From DATKEJ01 sp963768715 (lineage in GTDB: Bacteria; Bacteroidota; Rhodothermia; Rhodothermales; DATKEJ01): a stretch of DNA of 64,000 bases. The notes below the pieces were generated by a model. It saw only the letters and a program-made list of their open reading frames with translations, searched no databases and was not told where the DNA came from. Within the stretch, counting starts at the first letter, position 1. Each line of letters begins with the position of its first letter. Positions 7,912 to 17,267 of the stretch are shown piece after piece. Made by a program: the position numbers and the translations under genes. The stretch spans positions 62,001-126,000 of the forward strand of contig CAVYJC010000007.1 of the NCBI GenBank assembly GCA_963768715.1. The letters run 5' to 3'.

Positions 7912-9176
7912 TCAACCTGATTCCCCGTGGTGTTCCCCGTTAGCGGGGATTTCGATCGGAAATCTTCTTTGCCCGACAGCGTCATGAAGGTCACGATGCA
8001 CCAGTTCGATTATCGAATTAAATTCAGTCTGAGGACCGACTTCAAGCCGTGGCAATAGAAGCGGTTCGTCAATGCGTGCCCCGGCGTAGTAGTTTAAGGG
8101 GAAGTCTCGTCCAAGATTGAACAGGCCAAGGTTGCCGTTCGATGGCAATACCTCGACTTCGAGGGCATACCCTGCTTCGGGTTTACTTACGGCCTCACGA
8201 ACGCTGTCGATGGTGAGGAGGGCATTCCAAACCTGCCGGTATACCATGCCCGGCCAAATCGTCGGTTGATCGTGTCAACGGGTACATATAGGCGCGTGAG
8301 ATCTATCATGCTGTCGCAGTGAATATCACCGACAAACAACCGTCCGGATCGCGATTCCTGATATCTCACTCCACGAAGAATTGGCCTGACCTGCACATTG
8401 AACGATTCGTCGTCGCCTGACCGCCTGCCATAAACTTTGAAATGAAATGGGGCAGTGGTGATATGCACCTTATCCGACGCATAAGGATCATCGATCGAGA
8501 TATCGAACTGTATCGGGATTGCGGTGACACGAATCGCCACGCACTGCACCGCCTCTGCACCCGTGGCCCATCGATCTACGAGTAATCGAAATTCACGTCG
8601 CCTGTTTTCGAACGTTGCGACCAATCTCTCATCAGATGAGTACTGGGTAATAGTAAGATCTTGGTATCTCTCTGATAGTGATCTTTTCGGATCGATCTTC
8701 GTGGCGTCGATAACATTCTTTTGTCAGAGTGCTCCGGTGCGGGGCGGATCTGCTCGTCGGAACTTGAAACACGACAACCCCGGCTCCGTCTGGCTCGGTC
8801 GGCACGCCGATCACTCGCAAGCCGGGTATCTTCGGCTCAATGCAGTCTCTGGCAACCTTTGAGAGCCTATCCGCCAACTCGGCGCAGTCACGTACCGCCC
8901 TAAGCGCGACCGGAACTGCCGGTTTCTCTTCACTCTCGTGGATACCGAGTACTAGCACGCCGCCGTAGGCATTAGCGAAGGCGACAACTTCTTCGACCAA
9001 TTCTATCTTGGCTCGATCCCAATCTTGTCTTCGCCGGAATACCACGGGTCACTACCACCCTTCGCTGGCAACTCTGCCTTGTACTCAACTGTTTCGCCCT
9101 CAGGGATTTTCGCCTCCATGAACGACTCGACATCCTGCCGACCGATTGCGTCGAGTGATTTCGTAAAGCCGATCAC
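7912..9176 (-). pseudogene. AlbA_2 (Schlafen-like) gene broken by at least three frameshifts
   Basis: Reading from a GTG at 9176, the first frame gives EGETVEYKAELPAK, the ATP/nucleic-acid-binding start of AlbA_2 domains. A frame change near 9025 continues with VEEVVAFANAYGGVLVLGIHE, the domain's signature AF.N..GG..L.GI. A second change near 8665 leads into QYSSDERLVATFENRRREF, and a third near 8235 into VYRQVWNALLTIDSV to the end at 7912. The C-terminal 350 residues have no known domain. Joined, it would be about 420 residues. AlbA_2 proteins act in nucleic-acid transactions and are frequent in defence islands. The number of indels indicates real decay rather than one sequencing error. Confidence 0.75.
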
Positions 9177-9352
9177 GACAAACTCCGTCCTGGTGCATTA
9201 GTGGCTCGTCGACCCATCGTTCTCTTATCGATCTTTCAAGCTTAGACGCTCAACCTTGGCGTAAGCTCGACGCGGTGCCAAACGGATGGCATCACACTTC
9301 CATGTCTTCAGCCCTCGCTGTTACTCCCAAGAAGTGAAGCTTTGAATAGAAG

Positions 9353-9982
9353 CTACATCCAACACACGATCGCACAATCATCGTCTTTGGCGAACGTCAG
9401 GCGGTACGAAAACACATTGTCGCCAAAAGTGTGAAGGCTATCGTTCATCGTCGCCAATGCAACCTGTATCAATTGCGGGTTGCCGCCAGCTTCATATCGT
9501 TCAAAGTCCTCTCGATCATATATGTACGGCTTGTACGGCTCCGGAAGAAAGTTATCCGTCGTTTTATAGAACAACCCTCTAACGATCCTGCCAAGGACGC
9601 GATCAACTCTATCCAAATCCACCATGTTTACGCCGACCATGCCGACGTAGAGTCCTGACGAGGACATCATTGGGGCGGCTCTGATCGAACTCAGGACCTG
9701 AGATCGGAATCCGGCGGCCTCCTCACGTTCAAGCGAACGCTGAATCCTCTTCCAATTCTCCGTTGCTACAGGATGCTCATAGACATCTCGTAGCCCGCTG
9801 ACGACGTACCTGAAATACTCGTCGTCTTTTGCGAATGATTGGTTACAGGTCCTACAACACGCCACGGTTATCAACTCACCCGGCGACTCCCCGAACAGGC
9901 ACCGTGGTGGAATGGTGACCTCAGTTTCTGCGTTCGGCTTCCCGCAGTAAGCACACTGCGCGGGTGGCGTTCTTCTGCTCAT
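9353..9982 (-). CDS. HNH-like zinc-finger protein
   Basis: A 209-residue protein. The start at 9982 is chosen over 10048 because AGAGGAG lies just upstream. CAYCGK and CCRTCN form a zinc-binding pair around TIPPRCLFGE and ITVACC, followed by KDDEYFRYV; this is the layout of a bacterial HNH family in which a DHVPPK motif normally precedes the second Cys pair. Here DH is replaced by VT, so the usual catalytic His seems missing (comparison from memory). The C-terminal half contains LFYKTTDNFLPEPYKPYIYD. It lies 137 bp downstream of the HEPN gene on the same strand, suggesting a two-gene unit. It may be a nuclease-dead binder or a divergent nuclease. Confidence 0.6.
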   Translation of the reverse strand: MSRRTPPAQCAYCGKPNAETEVTIPPRCLFGESPGELITVACCRTCNQSFAKDDEYFRYVVSGLRDVYEHPVATENWKRIQRSLEREEAAGFRSQVLSSIRAAPMMSSSGLYVGMVGVNMVDLDRVDRVLGRIVRGLFYKTTDNFLPEPYKPYIYDREDFERYEAGGNPQLIQVALATMNDSLHTFGDNVFSYRLTFAKDDDCAIVCWM

Positions 9983-10119
9983 TGCTCCTCTGATTGGTCG
10001 ATCCTTCCAATCCGGCCAACTTGCCTGACGCGGTGTGCGATGGTTCACGAATCACGATTTACCCCGCCTCGAAACAAAGTCAACGACGAAATTTGGCCGC
10101 CGTATCAAGGTCCCGTATC

Positions 10120-11397
10120 CTAGGCATGTGCTTCAGTCACCTGTTCCGATAAGACAGCAGGATCCTTCGACAGACTCAAGAACTCACACGCTTCCTCAAA
10201 GGTTTTGAGCTGCCTCGGACGATGCAGGTGCCAGAGGATTAGTTCAGTGACGTAGGTCTTGAGCCTGTAGAGGAGTTCGCTCGGAAACTTGCTTTCGGCG
10301 GCCACATGCACAAGCCGGTTTCTTGCTCCTCGCAGCGATTCAAGCACCTGCCCGGCAAACTCGTGGTCCTTGAAAGGGAATGTTGCCCGCCGTATGGTCT
10401 CATTGTAATCAGTGCGCTTGTTGGGGCGACCGGTGTCTGTCAAGAATTGCAGGAAGGCCCATAGCTTCAAGAAACTTGCCACGTAATTGAGCTCGTCCAG
10501 CGCCTGCGCGTACCGCACAAGAGAGAGCTTGATGACGTCCCCATAGGGATGGCGAGTAATTATCCGCCTAAGCGCGCGATCCTCACGTCGGAATCTCTCC
10601 CAGTTGGTTGCCACATCCCGCAGCTCGCGCTCTCTAACCGGCCGAACGTACCCGGGTTCGTACCAGATTCGTTCGTGCGGAGAGGCACTCCCGCCATGAA
10701 GCGTATGAACAGGCCCCGACTGGATCTTATTCACCGGGCTTCTCGTCCCCGAAGACAAGAGAGGAAATCCTCTGCCGATCAGGATTATGTTCCAAACACC
10801 ACGAAAGAAGTCAAGGGCCTCTAACGCTCTGTCTGCAGCGTCATGTCTACTGTGGGCCAGAATCGTGACCCTAATCGCGGAATAGTAGGAAGGGCCTGTA
10901 TTAATCTCGTTTGCCTCTCGGGCGAGTTCGTGGCCCCGAAGTCGATCAATATTCGAGCTCGGAAACGAGATTCTGGCATCTTTTGCCACGATAGGCCGAG
11001 GCTTCAAGTCGACCGGAACCGAGATGGCGCTCAGGAGAGAGTATTGCGTCCAATCCGAGAGGTACGCCTTGACCTTGCGATCAAGCCGGGACACAAATGA
11101 CTCCTTGCGCAGCTTACGAGCTGCGGCGCTACCGGCAAGCGAGGAACCGATCATAGAGCGCTGATCGGATTCGTTCACACCTTTCGGGAATGAGATCGCA
11201 GCATGCAGGACCGGCAGCAGGAAGAAATACTCAACGGCATCAAAATGTGCGTGTTGCCCCACCTGTCGAATTATCGCGAACGCGTTTGGGTCCCTTGCTG
11301 ACGGCGCTTCATTTGCGCGTCTCAACCTGTCAAACAGGTCGCTCACATCGTATCCGTCATTCCAGCGAATACTCATCTTCCTTTGTTCGTCTATCAT
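10120..11397 (-). CDS. HEPN-domain protein (ApeA-like C-terminus)
   Basis: A 425-residue soluble protein. Near residue 350-375 it has LRGARNRLVHVAAES, the R-x4-H (RNxxxH) catalytic signature of HEPN ribonucleases, set in helices that resemble the ApeA-like HEPN group. The first 300 residues are a mixed domain (FDAVEYFFLLPVLHAAI; ALDFFRGVWNIILIGRG) that I do not recognise. The start at 11397 is used; an internal ATG at 11376 has a better AAAGGAAG upstream and is a possible alternative. HEPN proteins with an intact RxxxxH often cut RNA in phage defence or toxin systems. It is followed by the HNH-like gene and flanked by two broken AlbA_2 genes. Confidence 0.65.
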   Translation of the reverse strand: MIDEQRKMSIRWNDGYDVSDLFDRLRRANEAPSARDPNAFAIIRQVGQHAHFDAVEYFFLLPVLHAAISFPKGVNESDQRSMIGSSLAGSAAARKLRKESFVSRLDRKVKAYLSDWTQYSLLSAISVPVDLKPRPIVAKDARISFPSSNIDRLRGHELAREANEINTGPSYYSAIRVTILAHSRHDAADRALEALDFFRGVWNIILIGRGFPLLSSGTRSPVNKIQSGPVHTLHGGSASPHERIWYEPGYVRPVRERELRDVATNWERFRREDRALRRIITRHPYGDVIKLSLVRYAQALDELNYVASFLKLWAFLQFLTDTGRPNKRTDYNETIRRATFPFKDHEFAGQVLESLRGARNRLVHVAAESKFPSELLYRLKTYVTELILWHLHRPRQLKTFEEACEFLSLSKDPAVLSEQVTEAHA

Positions 11398-11685
11398 GCT
11401 ACCGAACCTCTTCGCCGAACAAAACTACCCTAATTCTGGTTGAATCTGCTCAGCGGCAAGCATGGTTCATTACGGACGTGAGGGTGCGTGCTCACATGGA
11501 GGCAAAGGCATGAGCGTAATGGCGTGACGGCATGTGGTCTGCTTCTTTAATCTTACTCGTGGTCCTTTTTGCACCTATCGCGACGGTCACCGACCTTTTG
11601 CTGCGATAAATGTCGCGGTCATCACAACGCAAGGATACGCCGATTGCCCACGTTGACATGTGGGTGTTGGCAAGTAGCGAAGAGT
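11398..11685. other. Spacer between HEPN gene and methylase pseudogene
   Basis: No gene supported. It should contain the divergent promoters of the minus-strand HEPN gene and the plus-strand methylase relic, but no clear promoter elements stand out. Confidence 0.4.
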
Positions 11686-13318
11686 ATGTCAAGTGCCAGC
11701 TCTAAAGAGGTCCTTAACGCCTTTCTCTCGCGGATAGCTAAAAGCGCCGCAGGTGGTCGAGTCGCACACCTTTGCATCTCCCGGTTCTCATTGATGGACA
11801 GTGTCGATGGACCTGGAGTGGACGAGGTGAGAGAGGGTTGATTCGCTTAGCGGCACGTACGAGGTTCTCTTCGCCGATCTTCCATTTGGCGACATGCCAA
11901 GGCGGAAATGGAAGTCTGGCAGTGGAAAGGAGCTGTCATTAGAAGACAGCAGAATAGCCCTCTTCGAGTCGATCGAACACCTCGAACAAAAACGGTCGCG
12001 GCTACTTCGTTGTTGAGCCGCACGGATTCTTCGGGGCTCGAACCAACAAAGTGATTGAAGAACTCAGCCGCCAGGGGTTCTTCGTCGAAGGTTACTTCCG
12101 AACGCCGGAAGGGATTCTAAGCCCCCATACGCCACTTCGTCCGTCCATAGCCTGCGTTTCCCGATCGAGTTCAGATTGTCTATTCGTTGGTGAGCTTGCT
12201 ACCGTTGTCGATGCTCAAACCATTGCAGAGAACTTTTTGACTCTCAACGACTCAGGCTCAGCGCGACAGGGCACGTTTGTGACGAGAGACGAGTTTCGTG
12301 GCTTCGATCAACTGCGTGTTGTAGACCAGATCTCGAACCTCCGGACCCAGTACAAGGACTACGACGACCGGACAATCGATGAACTATCGCTTGAGATCAA
12401 CACAGTTCGCTCTGGAGGATCGTTCGATGAGCAGGAGAATGCGGTCTACATACCAAGAATCGGTAACTCGGCGGTTGTTAGTCGCTTAAGCGACGCCACC
12501 CTGAAGCACCAAAACTATTTCCAGTTAGTTCTCGACCCGACTGTTGCCAGCAACAACTATGTCGCGGCCTTCTTTGATTCAAGTCTTGGGAAACTCTCAT
12601 TGCAGGCTTTGCGATCGGATACATTCATCCCACGACTAAACAAATCCGATCTGGTGGAGCTTCGGGTTGCGGTCCCGTCGATTCCTGAGCAAGAGCTAAT
12701 AGCAGAGACCGCAGGCAAAATGCAGAGTCTCAGGAACGCGATAGACGCGTTCGATGAGGAACGTGCCCTGAATCTGAGATCATCCCGGTCTGTTCAGCAT
12801 CAACTGGATCAGATGTTGGCACTCCTCGGTGAACTCACGGAGGCAGATCGAGTCCGGGCGGCCATCCGAGAGGGAGAGTCAAAAGTCGTCGAGTTTAAGC
12901 AGACGCTTTCCGTGGATGTTAAGTCCGGAGAAAGAGAAAAGTACATTGAGAAGGCTGCACTGAAGACCGTTGCAGCATTTCTGAACTCCGAGGGAGGATC
13001 GCTTCTGATAGGCGTATCAGACAACAAGGAGGTGATTGGGGTCGAATCCGAGCTAAAGAAGTTTTACCGCACGCAGGACAAGTTCTTGCTGCATTTCAAG
13101 AACCTAATCAAATCAGGTATCGGACCTGAGTTTTACGACTTCATTGATTACAAGCTCGTTGACGTTAATGGCCATATGATACTCCTTGTGAGGTGTGACC
13201 CTTCGGAAAGTCCATGTTGGTTCGAGGGGAAGGAGTTCTACGTCTGAACGAACCCTGCCACAGATAGGCTTGAAGGCCCTGAGGTAGTCAACTACGTAAA
13301 GCTGCACTTCAAGTCGTA
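11686..13318 (+). pseudogene. Broken methylase / HsdS-like / AlbA_2 fusion
   Basis: Three frames are needed. The first (11686) begins MSSASSKEVLNAFLSR; the second, from about 11840, has LFADLPFGDMP, an N6-adenine methylase D-x-P-F motif. After an A-run at about 11995 the third frame reads NGRGYFVVEPHGFF and runs to 13247. That long frame (398 residues if started at 12051) has an HsdS-like target-recognition half (YIPRIGNSAVVSRLSD, PRLNKSDLVELRVAVPSIPEQE), a coiled-coil linker and an AlbA_2 domain (EGESKVVEFKQTL, AFLNSEGGSLLIGVSD). A TGA at 13245-13247 interrupts FYV*TNPATDRLEGPE, the normal AlbA_2 ending, which continues to a TAG at 13318. The parent was probably a single-protein modification/defence factor. 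Confidence 0.75.
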
Positions 13319-13664
13319 GTAGAGGGTTGGGCCAGGATTCAGCGATCATGCATCCGGGCCGGGTCCAGGTGGATTTCTGCAGACAAATCCTGACTCATGA
13401 ATGTAACGACCATACTCCCGCCTCAGTAGGATTGTCCGCTTGCATGAGTGAATCGCCAGTGGTCGTTCCGAGAACACAATTCATTGGCTTACAAATCCTT
13501 AATACTTTTAGCTCTGTGGCAGACCTCTGGCACGCGTGGTTACGGTACGTGTTAAGCTCACGGCTTTGAGTTCACGACTTCAGACATCTGGGTGGCCGAA
13601 TGAGTCTGGTCGTATTGGCGATGTTCACTATGCCGCGAACGACAAGCCATTCCTGAACGACTAA
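13319..13664. other. Gene-free spacer
   Basis: It lies between the AlbA_2 fusion relic and the lipoprotein relic, which converge here. No gene, repeat or clear terminator was seen. Confidence 0.4.
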
Positions 13665-14721
13665 TTACCCGCTGCGCCTCTCAAGCGTGGCTGTTAGCAA
13701 TAGACCGCTAACGATAGAACCAATTTTACCCAGGTTGACACCGAGATTCTCCAGATCCGAACCGGAAAAGGTGAGCTTGAGCGTCACTTCAGATTCGAAC
13801 TGATAGTCCATCGTGAGCTCTTCCGGGAATCCTCCTCCGGAGAGGGTCACCTCCGACAGGTTTGAGTTCGCGTCATAATACCCGGTGAGGTTGGACAGTT
13901 CGCCCTTATCGTCAGAAACCACGACTTGGGCTGCGTCATTGGTACGAAAGTTATGACGATGTCGAGGTCACCAAGCACGTTGAGCGGACCCGCTGCAAGA
14001 GACGAGGCCTCCCAAGTTCCTTCAAATCGCTGGCTTACGTCGAGAGCAAAAACTGCCTCGACGGAGCTTGTATCGAGCATTATGAACTTGATCGGATTCT
14101 CAGCAGAGCGAATGTCACCCCGCCATTCCTCGAAGTGCAAGCCATCTGCCGGGAACGCGGCAAGTGTAACTTGTCTCCAAATGAATACGCACCCTTGGTG
14201 GGACTTGCGTCAATGGCGCCACTTCCCAGGGGCTGAACGTCCAGCGACAAATTACGTTGTTGAGGCTCATCACCTCGTCGAAAATCAAGCGTCACCTCGA
14301 CGTTTCCACTCGGAAACCGCGGCTTGGCAGTAAACCACTCACCGGAAGCAACTCCTCTGAACACAGGCCAAGAGTCGCCGTCGTCATCTACACACCAACA
14401 AAGCGGACGCTGTTGTTTGTTATGATATACGAACCGTCCAAGGAGATTGTACTTGCCGCAAGCGGGCCATTGCAATCATGCAAGCCTATGTGCAGCTTAA
14501 GTCCAAATCGATCGCCCTGCATGAAGGATAGGCTTCCGCTCTCGCTGAGCAACTCCTGGCAGGGTGCGTCGTGAACCACGCCGGAATCTCCTTCCCATTC
14601 CAGAAACGAAGAAAGTACGGGCTGTGAACCAATCGGCTTGGTGACCCGTCACTCCGAACGAATCGCATCCGCTAAGAAGTAGACACGCAGAGACAACACA
14701 CGTAGCTATGGCCGCTCTCAT
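13665..14721 (-). pseudogene. Lipoprotein gene broken by several frameshifts
   Basis: It begins MRAAIATCVVSACLLLSGCDS, a clear lipoprotein signal with LSGC lipobox. The reading frame then shifts repeatedly: near 14580 (to GSLSFMQGDRFGLKLHIGLHD), near 14400 (to DDGDSWPVFRGVASGEWF), near 14130 (to HFEEWRGDIRSAENPIKF) and near 13910 (to NLTGYYDANSNLSEVTLSGG), ending at 13665. Joined, it would be about 350 residues with repeated beta-strand patterns. No known domain is recognised. The distribution of short indels matches decay in the neighbouring island genes. Confidence 0.7.
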
Positions 14722-15972
14722 GGTTCCGTGCTTCGGTTAGAGCGCTTGATCTACGAAAGCATGCGGTAAGCCCTTGACATATTTGCCTTTATGTCTGAAC
14801 GACCTTCCTCAAATAATTCCGTTCCATCCATTGATTGCGCTGATTCTGCGCATGGAGAGGGCACCGCTAGTGCCGGGTCCGCGCTGAAAAATCCGAGCAA
14901 ATTCCGAGGCGGCTTTTCCATCAGGTGTGTTCGTTTGTGATCGGGGACATCGCAAATTGAATCACCGTGCGCCATGCGGTTGCTGGAGGGGCGATGGTGA
15001 TAATCGGAGCTGACACGGGGGCAGCTTCGCTGAGTAACGATAGCTTGATGAAGCGGGGTACTGCGTTAAATGTATAGCTATTGAATTAGGGAATGCGGCT
15101 TATTGCTATGGCTGTAGTATTCTGAATATAAAGACTGAAGTAAGAGCTGTGACAGCTATCTAAGTTACAATCGGCACTCTGATAATTGATTGTCAGCTGT
15201 CGTAGATGTGATATAGATAGTGAAATAGAGTGCTGTGATCTGCATCTGCCTAGGGTAGCAGCGAACATGCTAAAATTGCTATCGCTGAGGTCTTCATGGC
15301 TGTCTCTCTCTTCGTGTAGGCTTTGTTTACAGAATCGGTGAAGTCATATGACGGGTGGGTAAAAGTAACAGGGGTGGCACTCATCATGGTATGTGGTTCT
15401 GGTGGTACACGGCACGAAGTACTGACTGTTCGGCAAATTGAATGCTACTGGTGAGTTTCTGTCAGCTCGACGACGTCATCACTCTTAAGAAACCAACGGT
15501 TTCCGCTCTTGAACTAGGCTATCAACTGAGTTTCCTGAATAAGCACGCAAGTACACTCAATCGACGATTTCGGGATAGAACAAGACTGGCAGCGACGGAG
15601 TTGTGGTTTGCATAGCTACACGGTTCTGGGGAATACGGCTGTGAGCGCGCACTAACTTCTAGGAATCTGGCGCTGTTCAGTGCTGTCGACATAGCTCTTG
15701 AGCTCTTAATGTATGCTCTCTCAAGAAAGATGACTTGGATTGGGACTGCAGCTTGCTGCTGTCTTGTCCATCGAAACTCTCATATAGCTAGAGAGAACCC
15801 GAGCTATAGTGCTTTCTGCTGGGCTGCTATAGCTGTTGGCCTAATCAGGATTGTACTCTCATCGGTATCTACGGAGATCTCATAATACTCCTGTGAGCGC
15901 TCACGGAAATATCATTGTGACATATTTCTATCTGCTAGGGCTGTTTTGGAAGATATGTGCAGCACCTGCAGA
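14722..15972. other. 1.25-kb gene-free, AGCT-rich segment
   Basis: No open frame of interest on either strand. It is visibly more AT-rich than the flanks and dense in AGCT and TAGCT/GCTAT words (for example near 15012, 15028, 15076, 15149, 15195, 15612, 15689, 15785, 15812, 15828). There are no tandem repeats, tRNA-like folds or long palindromes that I can see. It could be a decayed gene of foreign origin or a regulatory/non-coding stretch; undecided. Confidence 0.5.
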
Positions 15973-16090
15973 TTAGCTTTTTCGTTGTTGTGATAGGCAC
16001 CTCTGACGACAGCTTGCTGAGAACGCGGAGAAAGTGAACCGAGCTAGAATTGGGATCTGGCAGAACAGCTGCTCTGCTCTGTCAACTTCC

Positions 16091-17265
16091 TCACTCAATC
16101 CAAAAATGTAGATGGCGCTCGTCTGTCCGCTTTCTCCAGGTGCACAATGGCAAGCTTTCGTCCGCGATTGCCACAGTGTGACCAAATCTGCCATAGAGAC
16201 GCGGCTGCGACGGAAGGAGGCGAGCGTTTAGAAGCCACTCCGAACCGTTGAACGAATAGACATATGCCGAACCGGACGCGTCAAAAAAGTCATTAGCCAA
16301 CGGGGCGCCAACCGCGATCCGGTTTGAGTCCACAGCCACGGCAAACCCGTAATACCATTGATAAGTGTCAATGAAAAGCCGATCCTCCATCTTCCATTCG
16401 GAGCCTGAGTATCTAAAAACAAGCACCTCGCGACTCAGAAAATCTCCAACCACAGCCACGTCATCATCAAGAGCAACGGCTCGCCCGATCGCTGGAAGGA
16501 CGGCCGTCTCTAACCACTCACCAGAGATGCGTTCAAAGACGACCGTCGTCTCGTTGCTGCTACAATTCCCAATCACTATCCGTTCGCCGCTAATCGCAAC
16601 CGTACACCCAAAAGTAGGGCCAGGGTGAATGGACGGGATCAACTGTGTTTCGTGGACCCAGCCCCCAACACCTCTTTTGAAGACATGCACTTCTCCCGGA
16701 AGAATACTGCGGCCCCCTGTAGCACCCACCACAGCGAAGCTATCGTCAACCGCCACCGAATATCCGAAGCCTTCTCCAGACTCGGGCTCAGGCGCAAGAA
16801 GCCTAAGTGCAGACTCGAATGGTGCCGATGGGTCGGAAACGACCGAGACTTCAACGCTACCTAGATTCCCCGCCTCGTCTGTCGCTTCGACCGTGACCAA
16901 ATTAACTCCCTGCGCAAGTGCCAACCCGTCGATTTGCCATTCGGAAGTCCCGTTGGCGAGCCCTGATCCTCCATTGGGGCTCGACGAGTTCACAGACTCC
17001 AAGAATCCATTATCCTCGGCCGTACCTCCGAGGTCGATGCTGTGAGATCTGGAAACAAACATGGTGCTTTCCCCGGGTTTGGACACTTTTACGTGGGAGG
17101 GTCTTTTCGAAACCCGGCTGATGATGAATCCAGACCGCACCCGCTTCCTGCCCGAGATCGTCATCATAGGGGGTGCCCACAATGGCATAATCCGCGACAA
17201 GAGCAGTGATGGCACCAAACCCACCATATTCGAACGGCTCGTGTGGATAGATCTTATACTTCTGA
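16091..17265 (-). pseudogene. Detached C-terminal FG-GAP part of the M23/FG-GAP gene
   Basis: Directly after the TAG that ends the upstream frame, the same frame resumes with IQKYKIYPHEPFEYGGFG and YAIVGTPYDDDLGQEAGAVW, one FG-GAP repeat. The coding then shifts at about 17050 into GGTAEDNGFLESVN, EWQIDGLALAQGVNLVTVEA (a second Ig-like/TDNVG module) and four or more FG-GAP units (GFGYSVAVDDSFAVVGAT, FGCTVAISGERIVIG, YGFAVAVDSNRIAVGAP, FGHTVAIAD). A further shift near 16140 continues to APGESGQTSAIYIFGLS. At least one nonsense change and two frameshifts separate it from its N-terminus. Confidence 0.75.
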
Positions 17266-17267
17266 AT

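Noticed and set aside
13245..13247. Recoded TGA (selenocysteine or readthrough) in the AlbA_2 gene
   Set aside because: No SECIS-like hairpin follows, and the gene has two other frame breaks, so a simple nonsense mutation (CGA to TGA) is more likely.
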